From positions 4,750,526-4,814,525 of the forward strand of contig NC_052507.1 in the NCBI RefSeq assembly GCF_014356525.2: a stretch of DNA of 64,000 bases, in the 5' to 3' direction. Positions 1 through 10,830 of the stretch are shown piece by piece. Origin of the DNA: Nilaparvata lugens. Lineage: Eukaryota; Arthropoda; Insecta; Hemiptera; Delphacidae. The notes under the pieces are model-generated. The model searched no databases and was not told the DNA's origin. It saw only the letters and a program-made list of their open reading frames with translations. The position numbers were made by a program, and so were the translations under genes. Within the stretch, counting starts at the first letter, position 1. Each line of letters begins with the position of its first letter.

Positions 1-345
1 ACAACTGTTTCGAAGAGGTACTCTATCTAGATTATAGTTCTATAGTAACATATGATATCGAAATTTCAATTATAATTAAGAGATTGGGAGAAGAAGAATA
101 TACATGCTAAAAGACGAACTTTAAACCCTTAAAAACAACCCTTAGAGTTAAAATATTGCCAAAAGATTTCTTAGTGCGCCTCTAAAGGGCCAACTGAACA
201 TACCTACCAAATTTGAACGTTTTTGGTCCGGTAGATTTTTAGTTATGCGAGTGAGTGAGTGAGTGAGTGAGTGAGTGAGTGAGTGAGTGAGTGAGTGAGT
301 CAGTCAGTCAGTCAGTGAGTGAGTGCCATTTCGCTTTTATATATA
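1..345 (+). mobile_element. R1 interspersed repeat, tail-containing copy
   Basis: The stretch matches 24209-24497 almost base for base, starting at the ACAACTGTTTCG phrase and ending in GAGTGAGTGCCATTTCGC followed by an AT run. Here the GTGA microsatellite near the tail (about 249-325) is strongly expanded, with an internal switch to GTCA units. The second copy has only two or three units. The left end is cut by the window edge. The class (non-autonomous retroelement or DNA element) cannot be settled from the sequence. Confidence 0.75.
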
Positions 346-364
346 TAGATTATATATAATATAT

Positions 365-390
365 ATCATTTATTATATATAATAAATGAT
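365..390. repeat. Perfect 26-bp AT palindrome
   Basis: ATCATTTATTATA followed by its exact reverse complement, with no spacer. It lies just past the R1 tail, in an AT-only context, so it may simply be slippage-prone DNA. Confidence 0.8.
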
Positions 391-817
391 TTTATTATGA
401 TGAATCACAGAAATTATGTAATTGTTGTTTGAACGCGTATATATTTTGCCTTGTTCACTTTGTTATTTTGGGCTTCTTGTATGAACAGGTAGGGTGAATT
501 AGTAATATCGATATGAAAAGGCCGCTTTGATTTTTAATTTTCATTGTAGGCTTTTTTTGACACAATTGAAATGAGTGGAGTACAAATAATATGATGAAAT
601 CGAGTGATAATTGTGGAAAAAGAGAGTCGATGGCTGGATTGAGAGTTTCAAAGTTTCAAATTATTTCTCAGTCCTGTATTTTATATCCTGGAGGTTCTTT
701 TTTGTCTTACCCCATGTTTATGAGACAAAATGTTATTTTTGTCCTGAAAAAAATATTCTCTCTCATCGGAATATGTAACAAACAATATCAAGCGTCCAAA
801 ATAAATCATCATATAAA
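391..817. other. AT-rich interval, no gene recognised
   Basis: Short overlapping reading frames (96 and 71 codons on opposite strands) occupy the right part. They show no recognisable domain and partly read into the R10 repeat, so I do not call them genes. Confidence 0.5.
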
Positions 818-1240
818 AATATCGGGGCACCGAGCTTCGCTCGTTATTCTTATTATTGATAAACAGAACACAACTCTCTAAAATGATCGTGTTCATATTT
901 CACAGCTGGCTATATGTCACCTTATGTATTTTGGGGATGCGATATTTTGATTTTTCACATACTCACTCTTTTACCATCCACAGCTGTTTTAGCCAATGAT
1001 GGATTATCCTTTTAATGTCGTTCAGCGAGTTTCCTCATGGATGAGAAGTGCAATCGAATCTTCATATCATAAACCTACTATGTTCAAAATTTCGTGAAAA
1101 TCGTTAGAGCCGTTCTCGAGATCCGTTAAACATAAATAACCAGATATAAAAATAGCCAGATATAAAGATAACCAGATATTGAAATAACCAGATATAGAAA
1201 TAACCAGATATAAAAATAACCAGATATATGAATACAGAAA
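818..1240 (+). mobile_element. R10 repeat with expanded 3' tail
   Basis: The head is GGGCACCGAGCTTCGCTCGT. The body contains the phrase AAAATCGTTAGAGCCGTTCT. The tail repeats a roughly 16-base unit around ATAACCAGATATA about six times (1130-1230). A second copy lies on the opposite strand at 36727-37066 with only a single tail unit, so the tail has expanded here. Confidence 0.75.
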
Positions 1241-2029
1241 TTGTTCGATTAATATAACAGGATATTATTCGTCATTGCATTATAAAAATATGTATGAAAA
1301 TGAAGATAGACTTACCATACGATTTGTAGTGGAATCCACGTGTATGCTAGAACTATTCCATTTATTTATTGAAAGTTATTCAAACTTATTTTTATCCTTA
1401 TCAGTAGGCACAGACATGGATATTGGAATCCATCTCTCAAATCACTAGGTCACTGGACAGAACGCCTAATAAAGAATATATCAAAATCCATCCCCCCAGA
1501 CCTTGAAGAGTCTCTCTAAGGCAAAAGTTCACTTAACACCAACCTTTTCAAATGTGGAGTGTATTCAAGAAACTATTAAAAAGTATGAAGGTTCAATTCC
1601 CGTGATACTTCGAGTCACAAGTCACTGAACGGAACATGAAATGGAGAGAATTTAAGATGAGAGAGAAATTTAAATGGAGTGAAATTTATGAAATGGATGT
1701 CCCTGAAACATAACAACATTCCGAATCACAAAAAGCTATGCAGGATAAATCATATATGGAATTGATAGAGTAGTTTTTCTAATATTAGATAAATCTTTCG
1801 GAATCTAAAAGATTGTTTGGAGGCTGCATTCAACACAATATAGTATTTTAAGATTAGCAGATATCCCGTGCTCCTCAAGGGTCCATTTAGAAACTTGACA
1901 AACTGAAAACTTTACCTACTAAAATCTTGAATAATTTAAAATTATTATAATTAGTTAATTAGCATTCAACCATCGTCGGTAAATTGAGAATCTATATTAC
2001 GTGAAATTTTGAGTTTATCAGTGGAGTAG
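1241..2029. other. No gene recognised
   Basis: AT-rich sequence with stops in all frames and no repeat shared elsewhere in the window that I could see. Confidence 0.4.
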
Positions 2030-2128
2030 TTCAGACGTGATGATGCGTCATTCGTTAACTTCCTATCCCGCCTTGTATTTATCCGCTAATCCTATTAGCC
2101 GATTCGTTCCTTTATTATATTATAGATT
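2030..2128 (+). repeat. R12 repeat end
   Basis: Contains CAGACGTGATGATGCGTCAT and ends in a CTTTATTATATTATAGAT tail. It is shared with 29436-29515 in the same orientation and with 3353-3433 inverted. Confidence 0.6.
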
Positions 2129-3352
2129 AAGAGTAAATTTGGAGAATGAGAGAGTGTATATTCAAATTTATTCTTTCCAATAATGAAGGCTGTTACGGAG
2201 CAAGAATATTGTCATATTCATATCAGAATCAATCAAAATTGAAATGGGTACTTCAAAATTAACATTTTAGAATCTTGAGGATATTTTAAATCTACAAAGC
2301 TATTTAGCTTATGTATCTTACATACATAAGAGTGCATGATAAATAATAGGAGAATTAATTATCCTTCTGCTTTGAAGAGAGACTATTACTCCCTACTGCA
2401 TCAAAATGGAAATGTCTTTTGAATTTATCATTTAAAATTATGAGGCTTGTTCAATATTGTTCCAAATTCCACTAAAAATCACATCCAATTTATGAAAAGT
2501 GCATGAATATAGCGTAATAATTATGGTAAATAATATTTTGAAAATAGAATTCCGCTTGATACTACATCAAAATAATAGATAGTACACTGAAATAATCTTA
2601 ACGGGCTGAGAAAATTCAATTGGAAATTTCACTCAACACCACATTAACATGATAGAGAAATATTGATCTTCGAAATTGACCTTAGAGGTTCATGAACATT
2701 GTTTCGGAGAAACTCATTCAACACATGAGGATGCTGAAGATTACATCAAATCTGAGCCATGGAGCCATCAATACCAAGCACAGAACGTCCCTCAATAAAA
2801 CTTCAAAATTATGGAGAGTATTTATTGAAATTAAAGATATCATATCAGCTAGCTCATTCAAGAAGCTTGAAATCTTGAAATCATCAAATCGATCTCATTG
2901 AAATCAGAAAAAATGGTTTCATAAACCATGAGTTGTCACTCAGCACATCTTAAAATTATGGACTGTATTTCTGAACTAACCTATCAATATTAGAATTTAT
3001 TTTCTAAGTGGAAGGAGGTGTAGGAATTTTTAAAGCTTCAAGAATTTTTGATTTGTAGGTTCAAGATTCCTTCAGAATGAATCCCTCATGATTGAAAATA
3101 TCGTTTTGAAAGTGAATTTTGACTCCATACCACATCAAAACTGCATCAGCTGTGCTTCTAGTAAGGAAGTTTATTTGTTGTTTGCTTAATCGTAATTATC
3201 TCCAATAGTTCAAGATGTTTTAAAGATAGCCTAGTTTATATAAATATTTAAAATGATTTTTTTGTTTTTTTTCTGATTTTCACATCTTTGTACTGTTTTC
3301 TGTGTTTTGGTAAAATAAATTGAATTGAGATGGTTCAAGATTCCTCAATAGA
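2129..3352. other. Interval between inverted R12 ends, no gene recognised
   Basis: AT-rich DNA in which loosely similar phrases recur, such as variants of TACATCAAAA near 2395, 2565, 2745 and 3128, and TTAAAATTATG. This suggests an old, decayed tandem array. A frame at 2692-2901 lies in this material and looks fortuitous. Confidence 0.35.
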
Positions 3353-3433
3353 TTCCTTTATTATATCCATGAAGAGAATTGGCTTATACTCGTACGCGAT
3401 AGGAGATTCACGAATCACGCATCATCACGTCTC
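3353..3433 (-). repeat. R12 repeat end, inverted
   Basis: Reverse complement of the R12 end: the tail AT run comes first and GCATCATCACGTCT closes it. With 2030-2128 it brackets about 1.2 kb in inverted orientation, so the pair may be the ends of one element or two independent insertions. Confidence 0.5.
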
Positions 3434-3719
3434 AACTACTCAACTGATTAACTTGAAATTTTTCAAATGGATTTTCAAGCTACCGAGGATGGTTATAGGC
3501 ATATTTTGAATTTTCAAAGATTTCAGTATAGGTCAAGTTTTCAATTAGACTCTGCTGGAGCTCGGGTTGCCTGCTAGTGAATGATAATATATTGTGTATC
3601 TTGAATCAATGAATGAATTGAAAACTAGTTTATTTAGATTATTGAAGATGTTTGAAGTCACTGAACACCACGTGAAATAGTGAGCAACCTTGACAAATAA
3701 AAGTGGAAACTCGTGAACT

Positions 3720-4110
3720 GTGAGTGAACGTATGGAGCCGCTTGGTCACACAGGGAGACCGCGAACTTCCTGATGACGCGCGCGCGCACACGCGTGCGTA
3801 ATTTTCCCGCCAAGCGAGTGTTTTCCCGCGCAAACCGACGATGCGGCAACCTGCGAAACACTGAGCTCTCGGACTTCTCGCCTGGCGCTAACAATCCCCC
3901 CCATCGACTACTCGGGGGGTGAGAGCACCCCCACCCCTTACGAGTGTCCCCGACCTCTAAGTACCTCCCCCACACAGAACGAACACCCCGTTCACTGGGT
4001 ACACTTCACCCCGTACCAAGACCCCCCCGATCCAGAAGTACTCCCTCATTCTGCACGAGCCCCCCTACACGCAAAAACAACTCCACCGCACAGCGTTCTC
4101 ACCCCCACCA
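3720..4110. other. GC-rich, CpG-rich island
   Basis: This stretch stands out sharply from its AT-rich surroundings. It has CGCGCGCGCACACGCGTGCG at 3777-3796, long C runs, and many CpG dinucleotides in its first half. Frames of 62-105 codons are open on both strands, as expected of GC-rich DNA without stops, and none has a recognisable motif. It could be a promoter or 5' exon of a host gene or the leader of a retroelement. The sequence does not decide. Confidence 0.55.
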
Positions 4111-4195
4111 ACAAACCAAGAGCCAGCATTGAGCTGCAGTCTCCATCACATGATCAAGTCACCAAAGTGGGGTTCACTTTGAACTGTCAGGGTTG

Positions 4196-4292
4196 GATCA
4201 GTGATAAGAGCCGTTGGTTCAGTGATAAGGACCGTTGGTTCAGTGATAAGGACCGTTGGTTCAGTAATAAGGACCGTTGCTTCAGTGATAAC
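4196..4292. repeat. 21-bp minisatellite, about five units
   Basis: The unit is TTCAGTGATAAGGACCGTTG plus one base. The unit length is a multiple of three, so it stays open as a heptad repeat in several frames on both strands. That explains the short overlapping reading frames here. No gene is inferred. Confidence 0.85.
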
Positions 4293-5229
4293 GTTGGCGT
4301 TGTTGATAAAGAAATCGTTTGTATCACCAGGTCCTGAGATTCCCAATAATATTCCTCTCTTAGGATCGTCACTTGATGCATGCTGTTTGTGAATATTCTC
4401 ATTTTAAAGGTGTTCATCCCAGATATTAGCAGTTTTCAACACTTTATCAAGGAACTTACCTTTTCGATTTCATACTCATTCGAAAGCTTATGAAATGGAG
4501 AAGTTTTTAGAATATTGAAAACACTATAATTACCCGGAGAAAAATCGAGAAAGAACTGTTTGAAATTTGACTTTGAATTTGAAGAATAGCAGTTTTTCAA
4601 TTCTAAGCCCTAATAAAGAACTACAAAATATCTAACAACAAATATAATTATATTAATCTTGTTTGAAATGTTTTTCTCTTTCCAACAATACCCTTGAAAT
4701 TGAAATTCGACAAGTAGTTTTCGAGTTATTGAGTATATAATGACCGGAAGTAGGCATATTCTGAAAATATCGAGAAATCTTTATATCTCGAAAACTATTG
4801 TTCACAGAAAATCATTAGCATTGTCGATACAACAACATAAACAGCCATTAGTTGTTTACATACCGATATCTCGCCGACACGACAGGACAGAACATACTTT
4901 ACTGACTACCTGATGGACAGTATTAGAGGAGGCTGTGATTTATTAATGCGCGAGGTCTACTGTTCACATAACTGCTAGTATTTATTCAATTCAAATCAAA
5001 CAATTATCCAGAATCTAACTTCTAGGAGAGTAACATAGGCTAAAACCCAAAACAGTTACAATTCTAATTTATACAACAAACCAGAGAATGTTTTAGGTTA
5101 TTTTCCACTTTATTATGATAAGTATTCCAAATTTCACAAGTATATTCTAACAGGCTTGCCACAATCGATATATATATAGAGTTATCATCCTATAATGAGA
5201 ACTAATACAATTAGTATTATCAGCAAATT
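4293..5229. other. No gene; contains an isolated R4 3' end
   Basis: AT-rich. The phrase CGAGGTCTACTGTTCACATA ending in GCTAG (4951-4978) is the 3' terminus of R4 without the rest of the element. Around 4700-4800 are phrases like TTTTCGAGTTATTGAG that recur in insect repeats. Confidence 0.5.
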
Positions 5230-5359
5230 TCATATTTATTCAGTCAAAAAGTTGTCTTAAGTATTGTTTTATTATTCTTATTTGCTATCTTTTTTAGTTT
5301 TGTGCGCTGTTCTGTTGTTGTAAATTGGATGCGAAATAAAGAATCTTATCTTATCTTAT
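5230..5359 (+). mobile_element. LINE 3' untranslated tail
   Basis: Ends in AATAAAGAATC followed by repeated CTTAT units. This is the AATAAA-plus-simple-repeat ending typical of a non-LTR retrotransposon 3' end. No coding part is attached. Confidence 0.5.
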
Positions 5360-5752
5360 CAAATGCTCTACATTACTAAAGGGCTAGTAAGACCTCAAGC
5401 TGAACCCATCTGCTTATTGGCTTGGAAAAGGGATGGAATAACACTTGAACTACGGCACTGCAACTTTGAAAGTAGGCAAATCTGCACACACTGTTGCATT
5501 GCGGTGGACGAAAAAGTTTTCCTCGTGGCTTACAAAGCTAATCTCTCAAGCTCCATCCAACCAGCTTTCTAAAGTAGCTGGATTTCTGAAAATTCTGTAT
5601 TCACAATATTCAAGTGGTCTATTTGATTTGAGATTATGACTGAAACGATCTGAAAGAATGAGAGCCCCAGTCTATTCTAATTTGAAGCTGTTGTACCGAC
5701 GTAGAAAAGCAGCAAAAGTTTATTTTCAAACTGCGAAGTGCAGTGCATTAAT
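5360..5752. other. Unassigned interval with overlapping short frames
   Basis: Two forward frames (69 and 64 codons) overlap here. Base composition is less AT-biased than the neighbours. I recognise no domain, so this may be a decayed gene or retroelement piece. Confidence 0.3.
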
Positions 5753-7196
5753 ATGTCTAACCAAAGCTTTTGAGTCGGTGACTCAATGACCCATATAAAT
5801 AAAACCAGAGCAAATGCTCATGAGCCAAAGCATTGAGCATAAGGTTTTGCTCATGAGCAAAAGGTAGAAGCAAAAGCATTTGCTCATTTTGATATGAATA
5901 AGCTTTACCTTATACTCTTACCTTATGCTCTTAAACTCTGGAGCAAATGCTCACGTATTTTGAAGATTTTTCATCAGCTGATTCACTTTTGTGGCCTCAA
6001 TTTGTTTTTATAGCTCACGGAAGCGCTAAATATGCAAGTAGGGTGCACCGCTTGTGTTTGCGTCGTCTGCTCTGTTTTCTATTTATGAATAGAGTTTTAG
6101 GTTAGTTGAGTTTAGAATTTTGAAATAATAGCGTGAAAAAATGTCATCTCTATAGTAATCTTCAGCATATTCTTATAATATCAATAGCCTTCTTATAATC
6201 GTCTACACTATCATCTTCTTAAATGACTATTTCCTATTTTGTGATGGCTATCTTCATAACAGGTATCTTTTGTATTTATTCTTTTGTGGGAATGATGGTG
6301 ATATATATCATGGTTGAATCTAAAAAGAGTTTTCATAGTTCTCAACTATTGGTTGTGATCGTATCTGGTATATTTTTCCTCTTCCTCATACGAATTAGTT
6401 CAGCCATTTTACTATGAGCAAAAGGTGATAAGCTGCTCCAGACTAGACTCACCTTTTTGAAAGCATTTGCTTCAAAAGTTGAGCAAATTCTCTAGTTTAT
6501 TCATACAATTTTGAGCGAAAGCTTTTACTTTTGAGCAAATGCTTTGATGAACATGAGCAAAAGGTTTTGCTCACGTTTATTCATAGAAAATGAAGCAAAT
6601 GCTCCATATTTTAGAAGTATGAGCAAATGCTCAACTTTATTCATGTGGCCCATTGTATACTGCTTCAGAAGCTGCATTCATGTGGGGTGACTGGTAGACA
6701 TCTGCAGTGGATGCGATCCTATATTTCCAATAGGAAGAAATATGTGACAGTGAGAAGAAGGATCAATGATAGACTTGAAGTCTCCAAATCGGAACTAAGA
6801 AGGGTGACTCAAGGTGTTCCTCAAGGGTCTATTTAAGGCCCTATCCTCTTCATCATTTACTTCAAGGATCTTCCTTTAGTTTTGTTACGGCGAAACTCAC
6901 ATGTGCAGCTGTGTATATATATGCTGACGATACCACACTGAATAAGGCTGGTGATTCTGAGGAAAAGCTTGAGGAGCGCGCTGCTATAGCTCTGCTTCTA
7001 ATTGTCAAATTCTTCAAGGATCATTGTCTGAGACTGAATACAACTTAATGTGAGGCGATAAAGTTCTCAGCTGGAATTCGCGAGAGTGAGGAGACTGACT
7101 TCGCCGTTGATGGTCAATTGATTCAGGGAACCTCAAAGTCAAAGCTCCTGGGATTTACCAACTTGGAGCTTCCACGTGGATGGTATTTTGAGGAAG
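5753..7196 (+). pseudogene. Non-LTR reverse transcriptase fragment, copy 1, split by R2
   Basis: The left stub (5753-5780) encodes LTKAFESV, the domain entry that in LINE reverse transcriptases reads L-x-KAFDSVDH. The frame resumes at 6651 with HCILLQKLHSCGV and continues to QGVPQGSI, so R2 (5784-6655) sits exactly inside the gene. After QGVPQGS a TAA stop interrupts GPILFIIYF. A frame change follows, and the catalytic box appears as YADDT near 6930. The stop and frame change show it is inactive. Copy 2 at 8212-9735 carries the same lesions, so the defects came before the duplication. The clade (Jockey/CR1-like) is only a guess. Confidence 0.85.
5784..6655. mobile_element. R2 inverted-repeat element, complete copy
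   Basis: It starts CAATGACCCATATAAATAAA and ends with the inverted TTTATTCATGTGGCCCATTG. Both subterminal regions are dense in GAGCAAATGCTC, AGCATTTGCT and GAGCAAAAGG, about a dozen occurrences, as expected of transposase-binding repeats. The centre is unique and contains a 64-codon hydrophobic frame (6223-6417). It has no transposase, so it would be non-autonomous. The superfamily is undetermined because the flanking gene is too changed to measure a target duplication. Confidence 0.8.
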
Positions 7197-7202
7197 AGGA
7201 AC

Positions 7203-7738
7203 TATACCAGATACTATCACAACCAATAGTGTAGAACTATAACTCTTTTTAGATTCAACCATGATATATATCACCATTATTCCTACAAAAGAATAAATAC
7301 AAAGTTACCTGTTATGAAGATAGCAATCACAAAATAGGCATTTAAGAATATGAGAGTGTAGACGATTATAAGAAGGCTATTGATATTATAAGAATATGTT
7401 GAATATTATTATAGAGATGACATTTTTTCACGCTATTATTTCAAAATTCTAACTCAACTAACCTAAAACTGTATTCATAGAATAATAAAAGCAGAGTAAC
7501 GACGCAAACACAAGCGGTGCCCCCTGTTTACATATTTAGCGCTCCGTGAGCTATAAATACAAATTAAGGCTACAAAAGCGAATCAGCGATGAAAACTTTA
7601 AAATACGTGAGCATTTGGTCCAGATTTCAGGAGCATAAGGTAAAGTATAGGTAAAGCTTATTCATATCAAAATGAGCAAATGCTTTTGCTTCTACCTTTG
7701 CTCATGAGCAAAACCTTATGCTCAATCAATGCCTGGTT
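7203..7738 (-). mobile_element. R2 partial copy, inverted
   Basis: Reverse complement of the left two thirds of R2 (equivalent to about 8260-8815), joined directly to the broken end of reverse transcriptase copy 1. It is a truncated inverted piece and has no coding potential. Confidence 0.75.
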
Positions 7739-8211
7739 CTAACCAAAGCTTTTGAGTCGGTGTCTCAATGGCCCATATGAATAAAACCAGAGCAAATGCT
7801 CATGACCAAAGCATTGAGCAGAAGTTTTTGCTCATGAGCAAAAGGTAGAAGCAAAAGCATTTGCTCATTTTGATATGAATAAGCTTTACCTTATACTCTT
7901 ACCTTATGCTCTTAAACTCTGGAGCAAATGCTCACGTATTTTGAAGATTTTTCATCAGGCTGATTCACTTTGTAGCCTTAATTTGTTTAATAGCTCACGG
8001 AAGCGCTAATATGCAAGTAGGGTGACCGCTTGTGTTTGCGTCGTCTGCTCTGTTTTCTATTTATGAATAGAGTTTTAGGTTAGTTGAGTTTGTTAGAATT
8101 TTGAAATAATAGCGTGAAAAAATGTCATCTCTACAATAATCTCAGCATATTTTTTATGATATCAATAGCCTTCTTATAATCGTCTACACTCTCAATCTTC
8201 TTAAATGCCTA
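7739..8211 (+). mobile_element. R2 partial copy with reverse transcriptase stub
   Basis: Begins AACCAAAGCTTTTGAGTCGG, the same reverse transcriptase stub as at 5753. It enters R2 at 7766 and breaks off at AAATGCCTAT, where the next full unit starts with the stub again. A break inside a host-gene-plus-insertion unit points to segmental duplication, not a fresh transposition. Confidence 0.75.
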
Positions 8212-9735
8212 TGTGTCTAACCAAAGCTTTTGAGTCGGTGTCCCAATGGCCCATATGAATAAAACCAGAGCAAATGCTCATGAGCCAAAGCATTGAGCAT
8301 AAGGTTTTGCTCATGAGCAAAAGGTAGAAGCAAAAGCATTTGCTCATTTTGATATGAATAAGCTTTACCTTATGCTCCTAAACTCTGGAGAAAATGCTCA
8401 CGTATTTTAAAGATTTTTCATCAGCTGATTAACTTTTGTAGCCTTAATTTGTTTTAATAGCTCACGGAAGCGCTAAATATGCAAGTAGGGTGCACCGCTT
8501 GTGTTTGCGTCGTCTGCTCTGTTTTCTATTTATGAATAGAGGTTTTAGGTTAGTTTGTTTAGAATTTTGAATAATAGCGTGAAAAAATGTCATCTCTATA
8601 ATAATCTTCAGCATATTCTTATAATATCAATAGCCTTCTAAATCGTCTACACTCTCATTTTCTTAAATGCCTATTTCCTATTTTGTGATGGCTATCTTCA
8701 TAACAGGTATCTTTTGGATTTATTCTTTTGTAGGAATAATGGTGATATATATCATGGTTGAATCTAAAAAGTTTTATAGTTCTCAACTATTGGTTGTGAT
8801 CGTATCTGGTATATTTTTCCTCTTCCTCATACGAATTAGTTCAGCATTTTACTATGGCAAAAGGTGATAAGCTGCTCTAGACTACTCACCTTTTTGAAGC
8901 ATTTGCTTCAAAAGTTGAGCAAATTCTCTAGTTTATTCATACAATTTTGAGCGAAAGCTTTTACTTTTGAGCAAATGCTTTGATGACATGAGCAAAAGTT
9001 TTGCTCACGTTTATTCATGAAAATGAAGCAAATGCTCCATATTTTAGAAGTATGAGCAATGCTCAACTTTATTCATGTGGCCCATTGTATACTGCTTCAG
9101 AAGCTGCATTCATGTGGGGTGACTGGTAGACATCTGCAGTGGATGCGATCCTATATTTCCAATAGGAAGAAATATGTGACAGTGAGAAGAAGGATCAATG
9201 ATAGACTTGAAGTCTCCAAATCGGAACTAAGAAGGGTGACTCAAGGTGTTCCTCAAGGGTCTATTTAAGGCCCTATCCTCTTCATCATTTACTTCAAGGA
9301 TCTTCCTTTAGTTTTGTTACGGCGAAACTCACATGTGCAGCTGTGTATATATATGCTGACGATACCACACTGAATAAGGCTGGTGATTCTGAGGAAAAGC
9401 TTGAGGAGCGCGCTGCTATAGCTCTGCTTCTAATTGTCAAATTCTTCAAGGATCATTGTCTGAGACTGAATACAACTTAATGTGAGGCGATAAAGCTCTC
9501 AGCTGGAATTCGCGAGAGTGAGGAGACTGACTTCGCCGTTGATGGTCAATTGATTCAGGGAACCTCAAAGTCAAAGCTCCTGGGATTTACCAACTTGGAG
9601 CTTCCACGTGGATGGTATTTTGAAGAAGATGAACTCTGGCCTCCATTCACTCAGGGTGTTGTCCAATGATTGCAGCCAGACAACACTGAGAACCATCTAC
9701 TTCGCCAACATTCATTCTCACCAGCCCGAATTTTG
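8212..9735 (+). pseudogene. Non-LTR reverse transcriptase fragment, copy 2, split by R2
   Basis: Same architecture as copy 1: the stub, R2 (8244-9087), then the reverse transcriptase from 9083. It has the same TAA after QGVPQGS and the same frame change before the YADDT box. It runs further than copy 1, into a thumb-like segment with SGLHSLRVLSNDC and LRTIYFANIHSHQP before 9735. Sequence identity with copy 1 is nearly complete over about 540 bases, which indicates recent duplication or an assembly duplicate. Confidence 0.85.
8244..9087. mobile_element. R2 inverted-repeat element, second complete copy
   Basis: Same ends as 5784-6655 (CAATGGCCCATATGAATAAA and TTTATTCATGTGGCCCATTG), with scattered small indels. 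The central hydrophobic frame is kept at 8667-8867. Confidence 0.8.
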
Positions 9736-9859
9736 ATTTATACACTATAAATGATCCAAAAAGTAGGTTATGTTTCATTTACACTTGAATTCCGGTCCAA
9801 TTTCCAGTCAAAATATTTGAAAACAGAAAAGTTCTAATTTAGATTGTTTACAAACCCTG

Positions 9860-10830
9860 TTTTTTACTTTCCTTGCCCTACTACCATAGGTAAGGAGAGT
9901 ATTGCTTTCCAAAAAAAATTAAGGTAACCCAATTTCAAGTTTTCTATACGTTTCAAGGTCCCCTGAGTCCAAAAACATGATTTTTGGGTGTTGGTCTGTG
10001 TGTGTGTGTATATGAGTGTATGTCTGTGAACACGATAACTCCATTCCTAATTAACCGATTGACTTGAAATTTTAAACTACTTAAGGTCCTTATACCATGA
10101 GGATCCGACAATAAGAAATTCAATAAAATTCAATTCAAGATTCAGAAAAAATGGCGGATAATGACTAAAAAACCATGTTTTTCACGGTTTTCTCGAAAAT
10201 GGCTCTAACGATTTTCTTCAAATGCATACCATGGATAGATAGATATTCATAGGCAATATCAACTGGCATGAGTCATTTCTGGGAAAATTCCATGAGCTCC
10301 GTGATATTCTTGAGAAAAATGGCGGATAATGACTAAAAAACCATGTTTTTCACGGTTTTCTCGAAAACGGCTCTAACGATTTTCTTCAAATTAGTACCAT
10401 GGACAGCTATTTATAAGCCCTATCAAATGACATGAGTTTTTTGTCTGGGAAAATTGCAGGAGCTCCGTAATATTGTTGAGAAAAATGGCGGATAATTACT
10501 AAAAAACCATGTTTTTCACGGTTTTCTCGAAAACGGCTCTAACGATTTTCTTCAAATTAGTACCATGGACAGCTATTTATAAGCCCTATCAAATGACATG
10601 AGTTTTTTGTCTGGGAAAATTGCAGGAGCTCCGTAATATTGTTGAGAAAAATGGCGGATAATTACTAAAAAACCATGTTTTTCACGATTTACTCAAAAAT
10701 AACTTGACCGATTTTTTTCAAATCCATACTCTGTATAGTTATTCATCAGCTCTATCAACTGACATGAGTCTTTTTCCTGGGAAGCTAATGGGGGATCCAC
10801 CCCATCCTTGAGAAATGCGCTTTGTAGCCT
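9860..10830. mobile_element. R11 repeat with a ~168-bp internal minisatellite
   Basis: The head is CCTTGCCCTACTACCATAGG, then a GT-rich stretch (TGTGTGTGTGTATATGAGTG), also seen at 41595-41790. From about 10146 a unit beginning AAAATGGCGGATAATGAC repeats four times (10146, 10314, 10482, 10647). Units two to four are nearly identical, so the array expanded recently. No coding sequence. Confidence 0.8.

Noticed and set aside
249..325. CRISPR-like or telomeric array
   Set aside because: It is a GTGA/GTCA microsatellite inside a dispersed repeat, without spacers, and the insect telomere unit TTAGG is absent.
3357..3885. LTR ending at the TGGCGC phrase near 3882
   Set aside because: No second LTR, no TG...CA pair and no Gag frame follow. 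Kept only as a hypothesis in the island finding.
4146..4392. Short genes in the 21-bp repeat
   Set aside because: Open frames on both strands are explained by a unit length divisible by three.
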